Assembly (NCBI GenBank): GCA_030148025.1
Contig: JASBUG010000030.1
Location: forward strand, 124,001-188,000
Origin: Flavobacteriaceae bacterium
GTDB lineage: Bacteria; Bacteroidota; Bacteroidia; Flavobacteriales; Flavobacteriaceae
Direction of reading: 5' to 3'
DNA length: 64,000 nt
The position numbers were made by a program, and so were the translations under genes. The notes under the pieces were generated by a model. It searched no databases. It was not told the origin of the DNA and was given only the letters and a program-made list of their open reading frames with translations. Within the stretch, counting starts at the first letter, position 1, and the number at the start of each line of letters is the position of its first letter. Shown here one piece after another: positions 1 through 8,288 of this stretch.

Positions 1-855
1 GCTAGCGGCTTGATACGTGAGTTTAATAAGGATGGTACTCCTGAAGGGGTTACCCGAATGGAAAATATAGAGGAGTTGCTTAATGGTATGAAAGATTTTG
101 TTGAAGGTCAAAAGGAATTAGCTGATGCAACGGGTTCTTTAGCAGAGTTTTTAGAGGATGTAGCTCTCGCAACAGATCTAGACAACGATAAAGGTGATGC
201 TAATCGGGTGGCTTTAATGACCATACATTTAGCTAAAGGATTGGAATTTCCATATGTGTATATAGTTGGATTAGAGGAGGATTTATTTCCTAGTGCTATG
301 AGCATGAATACACGTAGTGAACTTGAGGAGGAGCGACGTTTGTTTTATGTGGCGCTTACAAGGGCTGAAAAACAAGCCTATCTTACCTATGCATTAACGC
401 GCTACCGCTGGGGGAAATTAATTGATGCAGAGCCTAGTCGTTTTATTGAAGAAATTGATGATCAGTATTTAGATATCCTTACACCTCCTGAGGAGAGACG
501 TTTTAATCCAATGTTAGATCCAGATATTTTTGGGGATACACCACCAAATAAAATACGATTTAAACCAGCTAAGAAAATAGAATTTAAAAAGAAATCAACT
601 AGATCTAAACCGGAAGGAATTAAAATTACGCCACCTAAAAATTTAAAGAAAATAGAGGCGTCGAGTAGTGGAAATACAAACCTGTTTGACAGTAAATTAG
701 CCGTTGGAAATATAGTGGAACATTTAAGGTTTGGTAAAGGAGAGGTGGTTAAAATAGAAGGTAAGGGGGCCGATATGAAAGCCGAGATTAATTTTGAGAA
801 TGGCGGTTCTAAAAAGCTATTACTGAGATTTGCGAAACTTAATATTTTAAGTTAA
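1..855 (+). CDS. UvrD/PcrA-family DNA helicase, C-terminal part (5' end outside window)
   Basis: The reading frame is open from base 1, so the gene begins upstream; 284 C-terminal residues are visible. Superfamily 1 helicase motifs V and VI are clear: MTIHLAKGLEFPYVYIVGLE near residue 77 and EEERRLFYVALTRAEK near residue 109. These belong to the ATP-dependent 3'-5' helicases of nucleotide excision repair and replication restart. A basic linker (residues 180-220) leads to a tail with the pattern VGNIVEHLRFGKGEVVKIEG, the Tudor-like RNA-polymerase-binding end found in PcrA/UvrD proteins. The stop codon overlaps the next start by one base (TAATG), suggesting translational coupling with the YrdC-family gene. 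PcrA versus UvrD naming cannot be decided from the C-terminus alone. Confidence 0.93.
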   Translation, partial: ASGLIREFNKDGTPEGVTRMENIEELLNGMKDFVEGQKELADATGSLAEFLEDVALATDLDNDKGDANRVALMTIHLAKGLEFPYVYIVGLEEDLFPSAMSMNTRSELEEERRLFYVALTRAEKQAYLTYALTRYRWGKLIDAEPSRFIEEIDDQYLDILTPPEERRFNPMLDPDIFGDTPPNKIRFKPAKKIEFKKKSTRSKPEGIKITPPKNLKKIEASSSGNTNLFDSKLAVGNIVEHLRFGKGEVVKIEGKGADMKAEINFENGGSKKLLLRFAKLNILS

Positions 856-1475
856 TGGCAGAGTTTATAAAAATATATGAAGATAATCCGAACCCCAGAG
901 AAATTGAAAAAGTAGTTTCAGTTTTAAAAAAGGGTGGATTAATCATTTATCCTACTGATACAGTTTATGGACTGGGATGTGACATTACCAATACTAAGGC
1001 CTTAGAGCGTGTAGCTAAGATTAAGGGTGTTAAACTTGAGAAAGCAAACTTTTCATTTGTTTGTCATGATCTTAGTAATTTAAGTGATTATGTTAAGCAA
1101 ATCGATACAACTACATTTAAGGTGTTAAAGCGCGCCCTTCCTGGTGCTTATACATTTGTGTTGCCTGGAGCCAAAAGTTTGCCTAATGCTTTTAAAAAGA
1201 AGAAAACGGTAGGAATAAGGGTGCCAGATAACTCGATTGCTCTAGAAATTGTAAGACAGTTAGGTAATCCAATAATATCGACTTCTATTTATGATGAAGA
1301 TGAAATTATTGAATATACCACAGATCCAGAATTGATATTGGAAAAATGGGATAATTTAGTAGATTTAGTTATTGACGGTGGCTACGGTGGTAACGAACCG
1401 TCTACTATTATTGATTTTTCTGTGCAACCTCCTGAAGTTATCAGGGAAGGTAAGGGAAGCTTAGAGATCTTTTAG
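855..1475 (+). CDS. Sua5/YciO/YrdC-family protein (L-threonylcarbamoyladenylate synthase family)
   Basis: This 206-residue protein carries the YrdC fold signature PTDTVYGLGCD near residue 33, the KIKGV segment and a later STS motif (residue about 142) where Sua5/TsaC has STSAN. Members of the family make threonylcarbamoyl-AMP from threonine, bicarbonate and ATP for the t6A37 modification of ANN-decoding tRNAs. The single-domain length and the STS(I) variation are closer to the YciO subgroup, whose role is less certain than TsaC, so the exact activity is an inference. The start codon shares one base with the helicase stop. The 3' end overlaps the convergent lipoprotein gene by 4 bp. Confidence 0.85.
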   Translation: MAEFIKIYEDNPNPREIEKVVSVLKKGGLIIYPTDTVYGLGCDITNTKALERVAKIKGVKLEKANFSFVCHDLSNLSDYVKQIDTTTFKVLKRALPGAYTFVLPGAKSLPNAFKKKKTVGIRVPDNSIALEIVRQLGNPIISTSIYDEDEIIEYTTDPELILEKWDNLVDLVIDGGYGGNEPSTIIDFSVQPPEVIREGKGSLEIF

Positions 1476-2143
1476 TCACAGTTTTCTTTATACTCAGCAG
1501 TCTCATCTTTGCACCATCCACCATAACCAGAATCGTCACACTCAGGAAGCACACTACTTTCATCATCAACTAAAATGCATTTCAGGTGAGGGTTATCATT
1601 AGCCGATAACGACTTTAGCTTTGTGTTATTTCCGTTCTTAATATTTAAGTATGTAAGCTGATTTTGATAGCAATATAAGGCCACTAGTTGTTTGTTGTTA
1701 CTTAAATCTAAGGATGTTAATTGGTTTCCTCTGCATCCAAACTTTTGAAGATGTTCATTTTTAGATACATCTAGTTCTTTTAACTCATTGTCATAGCAGT
1801 ATAAAACTTCAAGATTTTTGTTTTTGGAAACATCTAAACTGGATAATTTATTTTTATAGCAGTCTAATCGTTTTAGGTTTTTAAAAGCTTCAATACCATC
1901 AAGAGATGCTATGTTTTGAGAACTAACGTTTAAGAGTTCGACAGATTCAACTTCTTCTAACTGTATCTTTCCATCTTTATTTGCGTCTATATTACTATCT
2001 GCTTTTCCATCTCCATCTGTATCAATGCAATTCGTTGTTAATAAAGCATTTTTGAAGTTAGCATCCGAAATTTCAATCTCTTTATTATTACATGATGTTA
2101 AAGCTAGAAGTAATAATAGGTTTAGAAATAGGTGTTTTTTCAT
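1472..2143 (-). CDS. Leucine-rich-repeat lipoprotein with EF-hand-like loops
   Basis: The 223-residue product starts with a lipoprotein signal (residues 1-18, lipobox LTSC with Cys18), so it should be anchored in the envelope. Residues 38-64 contain two calcium-loop-like stretches, DTDGDGKAD and DANKDGKIQ, the Dx[DN]xDG pattern of dockerin/EF-hand sites. Residues 75-180 are about five LRRs of the short bacterial kind with the repeating unit L-DVSKNxxLExLxCYxN. The last 35 residues are Cys-rich, perhaps a disulfide cap. Similar small LRR proteins are frequent in Bacteroidota and are thought to mediate surface binding; no specific ligand can be named. Confidence 0.75.
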   Translation of the reverse strand: MKKHLFLNLLLLLALTSCNNKEIEISDANFKNALLTTNCIDTDGDGKADSNIDANKDGKIQLEEVESVELLNVSSQNIASLDGIEAFKNLKRLDCYKNKLSSLDVSKNKNLEVLYCYDNELKELDVSKNEHLQKFGCRGNQLTSLDLSNNKQLVALYCYQNQLTYLNIKNGNNTKLKSLSANDNPHLKCILVDDESSVLPECDDSGYGGWCKDETAEYKENCD

Positions 2144-2280
2144 GATCTATGTATTGCGTTAAATATAAAATCAGCGGAAAATACAAAAATTGAATTACAG
2201 TACTATAAATTACCTAACAGTATCTTTTTGATTGTTAGAGATATAGTGGTTAGACTAGTGAAATTCGAATTATACACATA

Positions 2281-2310
2281 AAAAAAGCTCAACACATGGT
2301 TGAGCTTTTA
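2281..2310 (-). terminator. Rho-independent-like terminator after the OmpA-family gene
   Basis: An 11-bp perfect stem, AAAAGCTCAAC paired with GTTGAGCTTTT around a 4-nt loop, lies 23 bp past the stop codon of the minus-strand OmpA-family gene. Read on the minus strand it ends in T residues. It isolates that gene from the LRR lipoprotein gene further downstream. Confidence 0.8.
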
Positions 2311-2332
2311 TGGTTTCAAAAAAATCTAAGGA

Positions 2333-3190
2333 TTAATTCCCGGTAGATAGATTTTTCATTTCTTTTTCGATCATATCGTAGAACTGATCAATTTTAGGCA
2401 TGATCACGATACGTGTACGTCTGTTTTTAGCTCTGTTCTCTGCTGTGTCATTGTCAACTAAAGGAACATAGTAACTTCTTCCAGCTGCAATTAAACGGGC
2501 AGATTCTACTCCTAAGTCTTCTAATACTCTAATAATAGAGGTAGAACGTTTCACACTTAAATCCCAGTTATCTTGTAAAACTCCTTTGTTATACGACTTG
2601 CTGTCTGTATGACCTTCAACCATACATTCAAAATCAGGTTTTCCGTTAACAACCTTAGCTACTTTTGCTAAAACATCTTTAGCATTAGAAGTTACAGTAT
2701 AGCTTCCGCTTTTAAATAGTAGTTTATCAGAAATAGAAATAAATACAACTCCTTTTTCTACATTAACCTCAATATCTGGATCGTTAATTCCTACTTCACG
2801 CTTTAAACTTGTTACTAAAGCAAGGGTAACACTGTCTTTTTTGTTTAGTGCATCTTGTAAGCGCGTAATCTTTAAATCTTTTTCTTTAATACTTTCTAAA
2901 GTTCTTTCAACATTATCTGCTCCCTTTGCAGTAAGCATTGTTAAGTCTTTATTGCTTTGAATAAGACTCTCATTATTTTTACGTAAATCTGCAATACGCT
3001 CTTCTAAAGCATTTGCACGAGCTGTTGCCGAAGCTTCATCCGATAAGCAGGCGTTTAATTTAACTGTGGCAGAGTTTAATAAATCTTGTGTTTCTTTTTG
3101 TTTTGCTTCAAGTGCGGCATAGTCCTTTTTTGATACACACGAGCTTAATAAGAGCATTGTAGACAGGCTTAACAATAAAATTCTCTTCAT
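2333..3190 (-). CDS. OmpA-family peptidoglycan-binding lipoprotein
   Basis: The 285-residue protein begins with a signal peptide ending in a lipobox (LLSSC, Cys18). Residues 25-115 are a long alpha-helical, coiled-coil-like region. Residues 150-270 form an OmpA C-terminal domain with the hallmark VEGHTDS, later NWDLSVKRS and the end motif NRRTRIVIMP. Such domains bind the diaminopimelate peptide of peptidoglycan and tether the outer membrane to the wall. The flavobacterial arrangement of lipobox, coiled coil and OmpA domain is standard, with no beta-barrel. It is monocistronic: a terminator follows it and the upstream glycosyltransferase gene ends 96 bp away. Confidence 0.9.
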   Translation of the reverse strand: MKRILLLSLSTMLLLSSCVSKKDYAALEAKQKETQDLLNSATVKLNACLSDEASATARANALEERIADLRKNNESLIQSNKDLTMLTAKGADNVERTLESIKEKDLKITRLQDALNKKDSVTLALVTSLKREVGINDPDIEVNVEKGVVFISISDKLLFKSGSYTVTSNAKDVLAKVAKVVNGKPDFECMVEGHTDSKSYNKGVLQDNWDLSVKRSTSIIRVLEDLGVESARLIAAGRSYYVPLVDNDTAENRAKNRRTRIVIMPKIDQFYDMIEKEMKNLSTGN

Positions 3191-3286
3191 GATACTTTGT
3201 TAATTAATTTATATTTGACGAACTGCATAAAAATAGATAAAAAACAGCAACTAAGACCAGTATTAACAAAACTTTTACTAACTAAG

Positions 3287-4276
3287 TTATAAACTTTTGA
3301 AATCCCTTTTTTTCCCGATAAAGTATGACCAAACAATGCTTCTTTTTGTGTAGTATTTTGCTCCTTGTTTTAAGGACCTTCGTTGTTTAAGAAGGGTGCT
3401 TAAATGTCCATAAAACGAAAAGTGTGCTTTTATAATAGCAAATGTGTGTTTGGGTTTTAATGTCAAAGCAAATTGTATACCAGCAATACCATCCAAAACT
3501 AATCTTGTGAATACCAGATGGAATACATTACCCTTTGCATTTTTTACAAGTGTATATAAGCTATTTCTGAAATTTAAAAATGTTTTTTTAGGACTAGTAT
3601 TATTAAGAGTTGCACCACCAACGTGATAGATGGTTGAAGAGCCTACATATTTAATGTCATGACCATAGTTTTTTGCTCGCCAGCAGAGATCGATCTCTTC
3701 CATATGTGCAAAAAATGCTTCGTCAAAACCTTCTAGAGTTTGAAAAACATGCTTCTTAATAAACAAACAAGCACCAGATGCCCAAAAAATAGATGTAATA
3801 TCATTGTACTGTCCGTCATCCTTTTCAATGCTGTTGAAAATACGTCCGCGACAGTAAGGATATCCAAATTTATCTAAAAAACCACCAGCAGCGCCTGCAT
3901 ATTCAAACAGGTGTTTCTGTTTTTGATCCAGAATCTTTGGTTGAATAATAGCAGTGTTTTCATCATTATTGTAAACCTCAATTATTGGTTGCAACCAACC
4001 TTTTGTGACCTCGACATCGCTATTTAGCAAGCAAAACACATCGGCATTAATATGTTGTAAGGCATCGTTGTAACCTTTGGCATACCCACCATTAACCTTG
4101 TTTTGGATAAGTTGAATCTCTGGGTAATTAGCTTTTAAAAAAGCTACCGAATCATCGGTTGAAGCATTATCTGCAACATATATATCTGCTTCTTTTGAAA
4201 ACGATACTACAGAAGGTAAGAATTGTTCAAGAAGGGATTTTCCGTTCCAGTTTAATATGACGATGGCTATTTTCAC
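3287..4276 (-). CDS. Family 2 glycosyltransferase
   Basis: The 329-residue protein has the GT-A fold of family GT2: IVILNWNGKSLLEQF at the N-terminus, the nucleotide-sugar contact VADNAS at about residue 35, the metal-binding DxD-like LLNSDVEV near residue 83, and a catalytic acceptor region with HMEEIDLCWRAK near residue 190. The C-terminal 100 residues are basic with a hydrophobic segment, suggesting membrane association. It probably adds a sugar (rhamnosyltransferase-like pattern) to a cell-surface glycan, but the donor and acceptor cannot be read from sequence. Its start overlaps the end of the HSDR_N-type gene by 4 bp (ATGA-type overlap), so the two are probably co-transcribed. Confidence 0.87.
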   Translation of the reverse strand: MKIAIVILNWNGKSLLEQFLPSVVSFSKEADIYVADNASTDDSVAFLKANYPEIQLIQNKVNGGYAKGYNDALQHINADVFCLLNSDVEVTKGWLQPIIEVYNNDENTAIIQPKILDQKQKHLFEYAGAAGGFLDKFGYPYCRGRIFNSIEKDDGQYNDITSIFWASGACLFIKKHVFQTLEGFDEAFFAHMEEIDLCWRAKNYGHDIKYVGSSTIYHVGGATLNNTSPKKTFLNFRNSLYTLVKNAKGNVFHLVFTRLVLDGIAGIQFALTLKPKHTFAIIKAHFSFYGHLSTLLKQRRSLKQGAKYYTKRSIVWSYFIGKKRDFKSL

Positions 4277-4719
4277 GATTTATAATCAGGTATCTCCTTT
4301 AAAAAATGATATTGTTCTTTTTCTAGATCAACACTGCAATAATAATGATTTAATCCATTAGTAACCATGAGATAGGTAGCGTTTAAGGTTAAATTGTATC
4401 GCGCAATTTGATCGAAAGTACTTTGAGTAATAGTGACCTTTGGTGCTTTGCATTCTACAATCAAATGAATAGAACCATCAGGATTGAACACAACAATATC
4501 ATAACGTTTTTTAAGGTTATTTACTTTTAATTCTTTTTCAACATTAATTAGAGAAATAGGATATTTCTTTTCATGTATTAAATAATGCACACAATGTTGA
4601 CGTACCCATTCTTCAGGTTGTAAAACCATAAATTTTTTGCGAATTACATCAAAAATGTAAGGTTTATTTTCGCTATTTTTGAGCCTGAACCTATATGTAG
4701 GAAAGTTAAGTTTTTGCAC
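4273..4719 (-). CDS. Stand-alone type I restriction HsdR N-terminal-like nuclease-fold protein
   Basis: The 148-residue protein matches the HSDR_N_2 pattern: EEWVRQHCVHYLI, then YDIVVFN and IVECKAP, which is the D...ExK core of a PD-(D/E)xK nuclease fold. It lacks the helicase part of an HsdR subunit and no methylase or specificity gene is near. Such stand-alone proteins sit beside holA in other Flavobacteriia and their job is unknown. I chose the GTG at 4719 because the protein then starts with QKLNFPTYRF, the usual family start, and no longer collides with holA; a TTG at 4746 would add nine residues. It is divergent from holA with a 26-bp gap, so the promoters must overlap the coding starts. 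Confidence 0.8.
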   Translation of the reverse strand: MQKLNFPTYRFRLKNSENKPYIFDVIRKKFMVLQPEEWVRQHCVHYLIHEKKYPISLINVEKELKVNNLKKRYDIVVFNPDGSIHLIVECKAPKVTITQSTFDQIARYNLTLNATYLMVTNGLNHYYCSVDLEKEQYHFLKEIPDYKS

Positions 4720-4745
4720 TACACAAATTTGGTGATTTTTTTTCA

Positions 4746-5750
4746 ATGGACGAAGTTAAACAGTTAGTAAACGATATAAAGAATGGCAATATAAAGCCTA
4801 TCTATTTTTTAATGGGCGAAGAGCCATACTATATAGATAAGATATCCGACTTTATTGAAGATAATATACTTGCTGAAGAAGAGAAAGGGTTCAATCAAAT
4901 GGTACTATATGGTCGTGATGTGTCTATAGACGATATTGTTGGAAATGCCAAACGTTACCCAATGATGGCAGAACGCCAAGTGGTGATCGTTAAAGAAGCT
5001 CAGGACCTTTCCAGAACTATTGAAAAATTAGTTACCTACGCCGAAAACCCACAACCTACTACGGTATTGGTGGTGAATTACAAGTATAAAAAGATAGATA
5101 AGCGTAAAGCGCTCTATAAAACAGTAAAGAAGTCTGGTGTTGTTTACGAAAGTAAAAAGCTGTATGAAAATCAGGTTGCCGATTGGATACGTCGTGTGTT
5201 ATCGCCTAAAGGTTATACTATTTCACCTAAAGCTGCACAAATGTTGGTTGAGTTTTTAGGAACCGATTTGAGTAAGATCAATAACGAACTTGAAAAACTG
5301 CAATTGATCATTCCAACGGGAAACCAAATAACGCCCGAGCTTATTGAAGAAAATATAGGGATATCTAAGGACTATAATAATTTTGAGTTACGGAAGGCAA
5401 TAGGAGAGAAGAATGTATTGAAAGTGCACCAGATCATTAATTATTTTGCAGACAACCCTAAGGACAATCCTATGGTGGTTACTGTAGCTTTATTGTTTAA
5501 CTTTTTCTCACAGTTATTACACTTGCATGGATTACATGATAAATCGCCAAGAAATATTGCATCCAAACTTCGCGTCAATCCATATTTTGTGAGCGAGTAT
5601 ACCAATGCTGCGCGTAATTACCCGATGAAAAAAGTAAGCAGCATTATAGCTACCCTTCGCGAGTTTGATGTAAAAAGTAAAGGTGTTGGTGCTAATGCTG
5701 TACCACAAGGGGATTTACTACGTGAGTTAATGGTGCGAATTATGAATTAA
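4746..5750 (+). CDS. holA: DNA polymerase III subunit delta
   Basis: The 334-residue length and the order of motifs fit HolA, the clamp-loader subunit that opens the beta sliding clamp. The N-terminus contains PIYFLMGEEPYYIDKI, the family's Walker-A-like but ATP-inactive segment. Then come the beta-clamp interaction region around residues 60-90 (RRYPMMAERQ-like, here KRYPMMAERQVVIVKEAQ) and an acidic-helical C-terminal collar domain with FNFFSQLLHLHGL. The start ATG lies directly before DEVKQLVNDIKNG. It is single on the plus strand, followed by convergent genes. Low similarity among delta subunits is normal, so the assignment rests on the N-terminal signature and length. Confidence 0.9.
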   Translation: MDEVKQLVNDIKNGNIKPIYFLMGEEPYYIDKISDFIEDNILAEEEKGFNQMVLYGRDVSIDDIVGNAKRYPMMAERQVVIVKEAQDLSRTIEKLVTYAENPQPTTVLVVNYKYKKIDKRKALYKTVKKSGVVYESKKLYENQVADWIRRVLSPKGYTISPKAAQMLVEFLGTDLSKINNELEKLQLIIPTGNQITPELIEENIGISKDYNNFELRKAIGEKNVLKVHQIINYFADNPKDNPMVVTVALLFNFFSQLLHLHGLHDKSPRNIASKLRVNPYFVSEYTNAARNYPMKKVSSIIATLREFDVKSKGVGANAVPQGDLLRELMVRIMN

Positions 5751-5789
5751 TTAGTGCTTTGAATTCTTAATTCAGCTTCAGATTGTTAG

Positions 5790-6149
5790 TTACTTTGTTG
5801 GAAATGGAAGATTATGCATTCTTAAAAAAGATAATTTATCCCAATAACCACGCTGAAATTTTATCTTTCCATCTACTATTTTAAAAAAGCCACAACCGCG
5901 AAGCCCTAATGGATCTTTCCATTCTAAAATAGCCCAATCGCCATCTTCAAAAATGTTCTCAACAATACAGGTCATGTCTGCAGTACTGAATTCGGTTGAG
6001 AACATTTCTTTAATAGCATCCTTACCTTCAATAGGATCATTGGCAACTTGATGGTTAATGGCATCAATATGATATAACTCTGCAAGTGCTTCTGCATTTC
6101 CTGCATTAAATAATGCTACCCATTTTTCTAGTAATACTTTTGGCGTCAT
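5790..6149 (-). CDS. SnoaL/NTF2-like protein
   Basis: This 119-residue cytoplasmic protein has the cone-shaped NTF2-like fold pattern: WVALFNAGNAEALAELY at the N-terminus, then HQVANDPIEGKDAIKEMF, and a final strand pair with FFKIVDGKIKFQRGYWDK. SnoaL-like members include polyketide cyclases, isomerases and many proteins of unknown role, so no reaction is assigned. It lies 25 bp downstream of the DoxX gene on the same strand and probably shares its transcript. The pairing of an NTF2-like protein with DoxX is common in Bacteroidota. Confidence 0.8.
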   Translation of the reverse strand: MTPKVLLEKWVALFNAGNAEALAELYHIDAINHQVANDPIEGKDAIKEMFSTEFSTADMTCIVENIFEDGDWAILEWKDPLGLRGCGFFKIVDGKIKFQRGYWDKLSFLRMHNLPFPTK

Positions 6150-6174
6150 TATTTAAAATAAATTTTCAGAAGGT

Positions 6175-6552
6175 TTATTCTTTATCAATTGCATACTTTC
6201 CAGGTCCAGCTAAAAAGATCACTATAAAGACTACTAGGTAAAGTAGCGCTTTTTCTTTAGTGCCAAATGGATCGCTGGCATGTACAATAAAAGCAGCAAC
6301 AGCCATGGTTAAGGCTGCTGGAATAGCAGCGATCTTGGTTTTAAAACCAACAATAATTAGAGCTGGTGCTATAACCTCTCCTATAAGTGCCAAAATAAGT
6401 GATGGCATTGCGCCAATGCCTAATGGGTCTGGAAACTCTACAGTTTCGGCAAATAAACGTTCAATTTTTGGAATACCATGGGTAAGCATTAATCCTGAAA
6501 CACCAATACGTAGTATAGCTAAGGCTAAGTCGGTAAAATTGTTTTTAAGCAT
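6175..6552 (-). CDS. DoxX family membrane protein
   Basis: The 125-residue protein has four hydrophobic segments (about residues 8-28, 48-68, 72-92, 98-118) and the DoxX signature LAILRIGVSGLMLTHGIPKI near the N-terminus. DoxX proteins sit in the inner membrane; some are linked to quinone-dependent redox or respiratory stress pathways, but most, as here, have no defined substrate. It lies 7 bp downstream of the LytTR regulator gene and 25 bp upstream of the NTF2-like gene, so a five-gene minus-strand operon (lipoprotein, kinase, regulator, DoxX, NTF2-like) is plausible. Confidence 0.85.
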   Translation of the reverse strand: MLKNNFTDLALAILRIGVSGLMLTHGIPKIERLFAETVEFPDPLGIGAMPSLILALIGEVIAPALIIVGFKTKIAAIPAALTMAVAAFIVHASDPFGTKEKALLYLVVFIVIFLAGPGKYAIDKE

Positions 6553-6559
6553 AATGTAG

Positions 6560-7237
6560 TTAGTTTAATGATTTTAAAAAATCTGATTTATATGTCTGTC
6601 CAATGGGTACTGTTTTGTCTCCAATGGTAATCGTGTTTCCTGCTAAGCTATTCATTTTTTTTAAATTAACCGCAAACGATTTGTGGCAACGTACAAATTG
6701 TGAGGGCAATATATCTAGTATTTTAGCAAAGGTGCTATGGGTAATTATATTGCTATCTTGTTTATGAATTTTTACATAGTCACCAAAAGCTTCTATATAT
6801 AGAATATCGTCTGGAACTACTTTATAAAGTACCTTATTTGCTTTAAAAATTAAATGTTTATCTGTTTCTTTTGTGTTGGCATGTTTTGCTGCTACTTTAT
6901 TCACTGCTGATAAAAAACGTTCAAAAGAAAACGGTTTTAATAAGTAGTCAATCGCGTTTACTTCAAATCCTTCTACAGCATATTGCGAGTAAGCAGTTGT
7001 AAAAATGACATCTGGTGGATATTGCAGTGATTTGTAAAACTCTAAACCAGTTAGTTTAGGCATATTTATATCCAGAAATAAAAGTTGAATGGAGGTGTCA
7101 GTACGTAACAATTCATTTGCTTCTAGAGCATTATTACAGGTGGCCACTAATTTTAAAAACGACACATCTTTAATAAAAGCTTTTAAAACAGCTTGAGAAG
7201 AAGGTTCGTCGTCTATGATAATGCAATTAATGTTCAT
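6560..7237 (-). CDS. LytTR-family response regulator
   Basis: The 225-residue protein has a receiver domain (residues 1-120) with the acidic pocket IIDDEP, the phospho-acceptor in LLFLDINMP (Asp about 56), TTAYS and the conserved Lys in LLKPFSF. The C-terminal LytTR DNA-binding domain (residues 130-225) has ILYIEAFGDYVKIH and FVRCHKSFAVNL. It should be the partner of the histidine kinase whose gene overlaps it by 11 bp just upstream. Regulators of this kind bind direct repeats upstream of target promoters; targets are not evident here, though the following DoxX gene is the nearest candidate. Confidence 0.92.
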   Translation of the reverse strand: MNINCIIIDDEPSSQAVLKAFIKDVSFLKLVATCNNALEANELLRTDTSIQLLFLDINMPKLTGLEFYKSLQYPPDVIFTTAYSQYAVEGFEVNAIDYLLKPFSFERFLSAVNKVAAKHANTKETDKHLIFKANKVLYKVVPDDILYIEAFGDYVKIHKQDSNIITHSTFAKILDILPSQFVRCHKSFAVNLKKMNSLAGNTITIGDKTVPIGQTYKSDFLKSLN

Positions 7238-8288
7238 GATTTGTAATGGCTAATGTTACGGTAAATATATGGTTTGATTCATCTATGGTCAGTTCATGAG
7301 CGTCTGGATATACAATTTCTAGATTTTTCTTTATGTTCTCTATGCCAACACCAGAACACTCCTCGTTGTCTAAAACTTTCTCACTATTTAAGTTATTAGT
7401 TATTTCAAACTTAAAATATTGTCCTTTTTGAAAGATTGAAATATGCGCAAAGGTACTGTCTAGATCACCTTTGACTCCATGTTTAAAGCTGTTTTCGACT
7501 AAAGGTAGTAGTAGCATAGGGTAGATTGTGTAAGCTTTATTTTCTATATCTAGGTCAAGCTCAATGTTTTTTAATTCGTGGACTCTATGTTCTTGAAATG
7601 CAAGATAATTTTTAATAAGAGTTATTTCATCTTCTAGACTTACTTTTTGAGTGTCAGCATCGTAGATTATATACCTTAAAATATCTGATAATTGTACTAT
7701 AGCATCTTTTACGCCTTCTTTCTTTTGAATGGTTAAAGCATATATCACATTAAGAGAATTAAAAAGAAAATGCGGATTTATTTGTGAGCGTAACGTACTT
7801 AATTGTGTTTGTATCTGAATATTTTGTTGCTTTAGCAGCTTGTTTTCTTCTTCATTAAAGTAGAACCAGTCTTCCGAAAGTTTTATAAGTGTTGTTGCTA
7901 CAAGAAATATGCTGTAGATTACTATTAGCCTAGTATTTGAATGGTATGAAATAAAGAAATAATTTGGAAACAGAGCGTCTATTAAGGGTTCAAAAAATAA
8001 GATGTGTAATTGCGAAAATGCTAAAAGATTAGCTGAGAAGGTAATAATGTATAACAGGTATTTTTCTTTTTTTAATAGATGCGGAATTAGTATGTAAAGG
8101 TTTATTAATACAGGAATAGCAACACTTATTAAAAAGCAGCTAGTGTAAATATAGTCAACGGTTATTGGTTTCTGCCCTTTAGAAAAAATAAACAAAAGAA
8201 TTACGAATGCACAAAACCACAGCACCAGATTAAAAACTAGTGGTCTGTGGTTGTTAAGTTTTTTAAAATAAGGATTAAGGTTGAGCAT
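7227..8288 (-). CDS. LytS-like sensor histidine kinase
   Basis: The 353-residue protein has about four transmembrane helices in residues 15-140, a short cytoplasmic linker and a His_kinase domain. The phosphorylated histidine is in QINPHFLFNSLN near residue 175, and the ATP-binding lid shows PLVENSFKHG and GVGIENIKKNL. It phosphorylates a LytTR regulator, here the overlapping gene. Its own start lies inside the end of the upstream lipoprotein gene (14-bp overlap), so the three genes are translationally linked. The small membrane sensor without a periplasmic domain suggests sensing within or at the membrane. Confidence 0.92.
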   Translation of the reverse strand: MLNLNPYFKKLNNHRPLVFNLVLWFCAFVILLFIFSKGQKPITVDYIYTSCFLISVAIPVLINLYILIPHLLKKEKYLLYIITFSANLLAFSQLHILFFEPLIDALFPNYFFISYHSNTRLIVIYSIFLVATTLIKLSEDWFYFNEEENKLLKQQNIQIQTQLSTLRSQINPHFLFNSLNVIYALTIQKKEGVKDAIVQLSDILRYIIYDADTQKVSLEDEITLIKNYLAFQEHRVHELKNIELDLDIENKAYTIYPMLLLPLVENSFKHGVKGDLDSTFAHISIFQKGQYFKFEITNNLNSEKVLDNEECSGVGIENIKKNLEIVYPDAHELTIDESNHIFTVTLAITNHEH

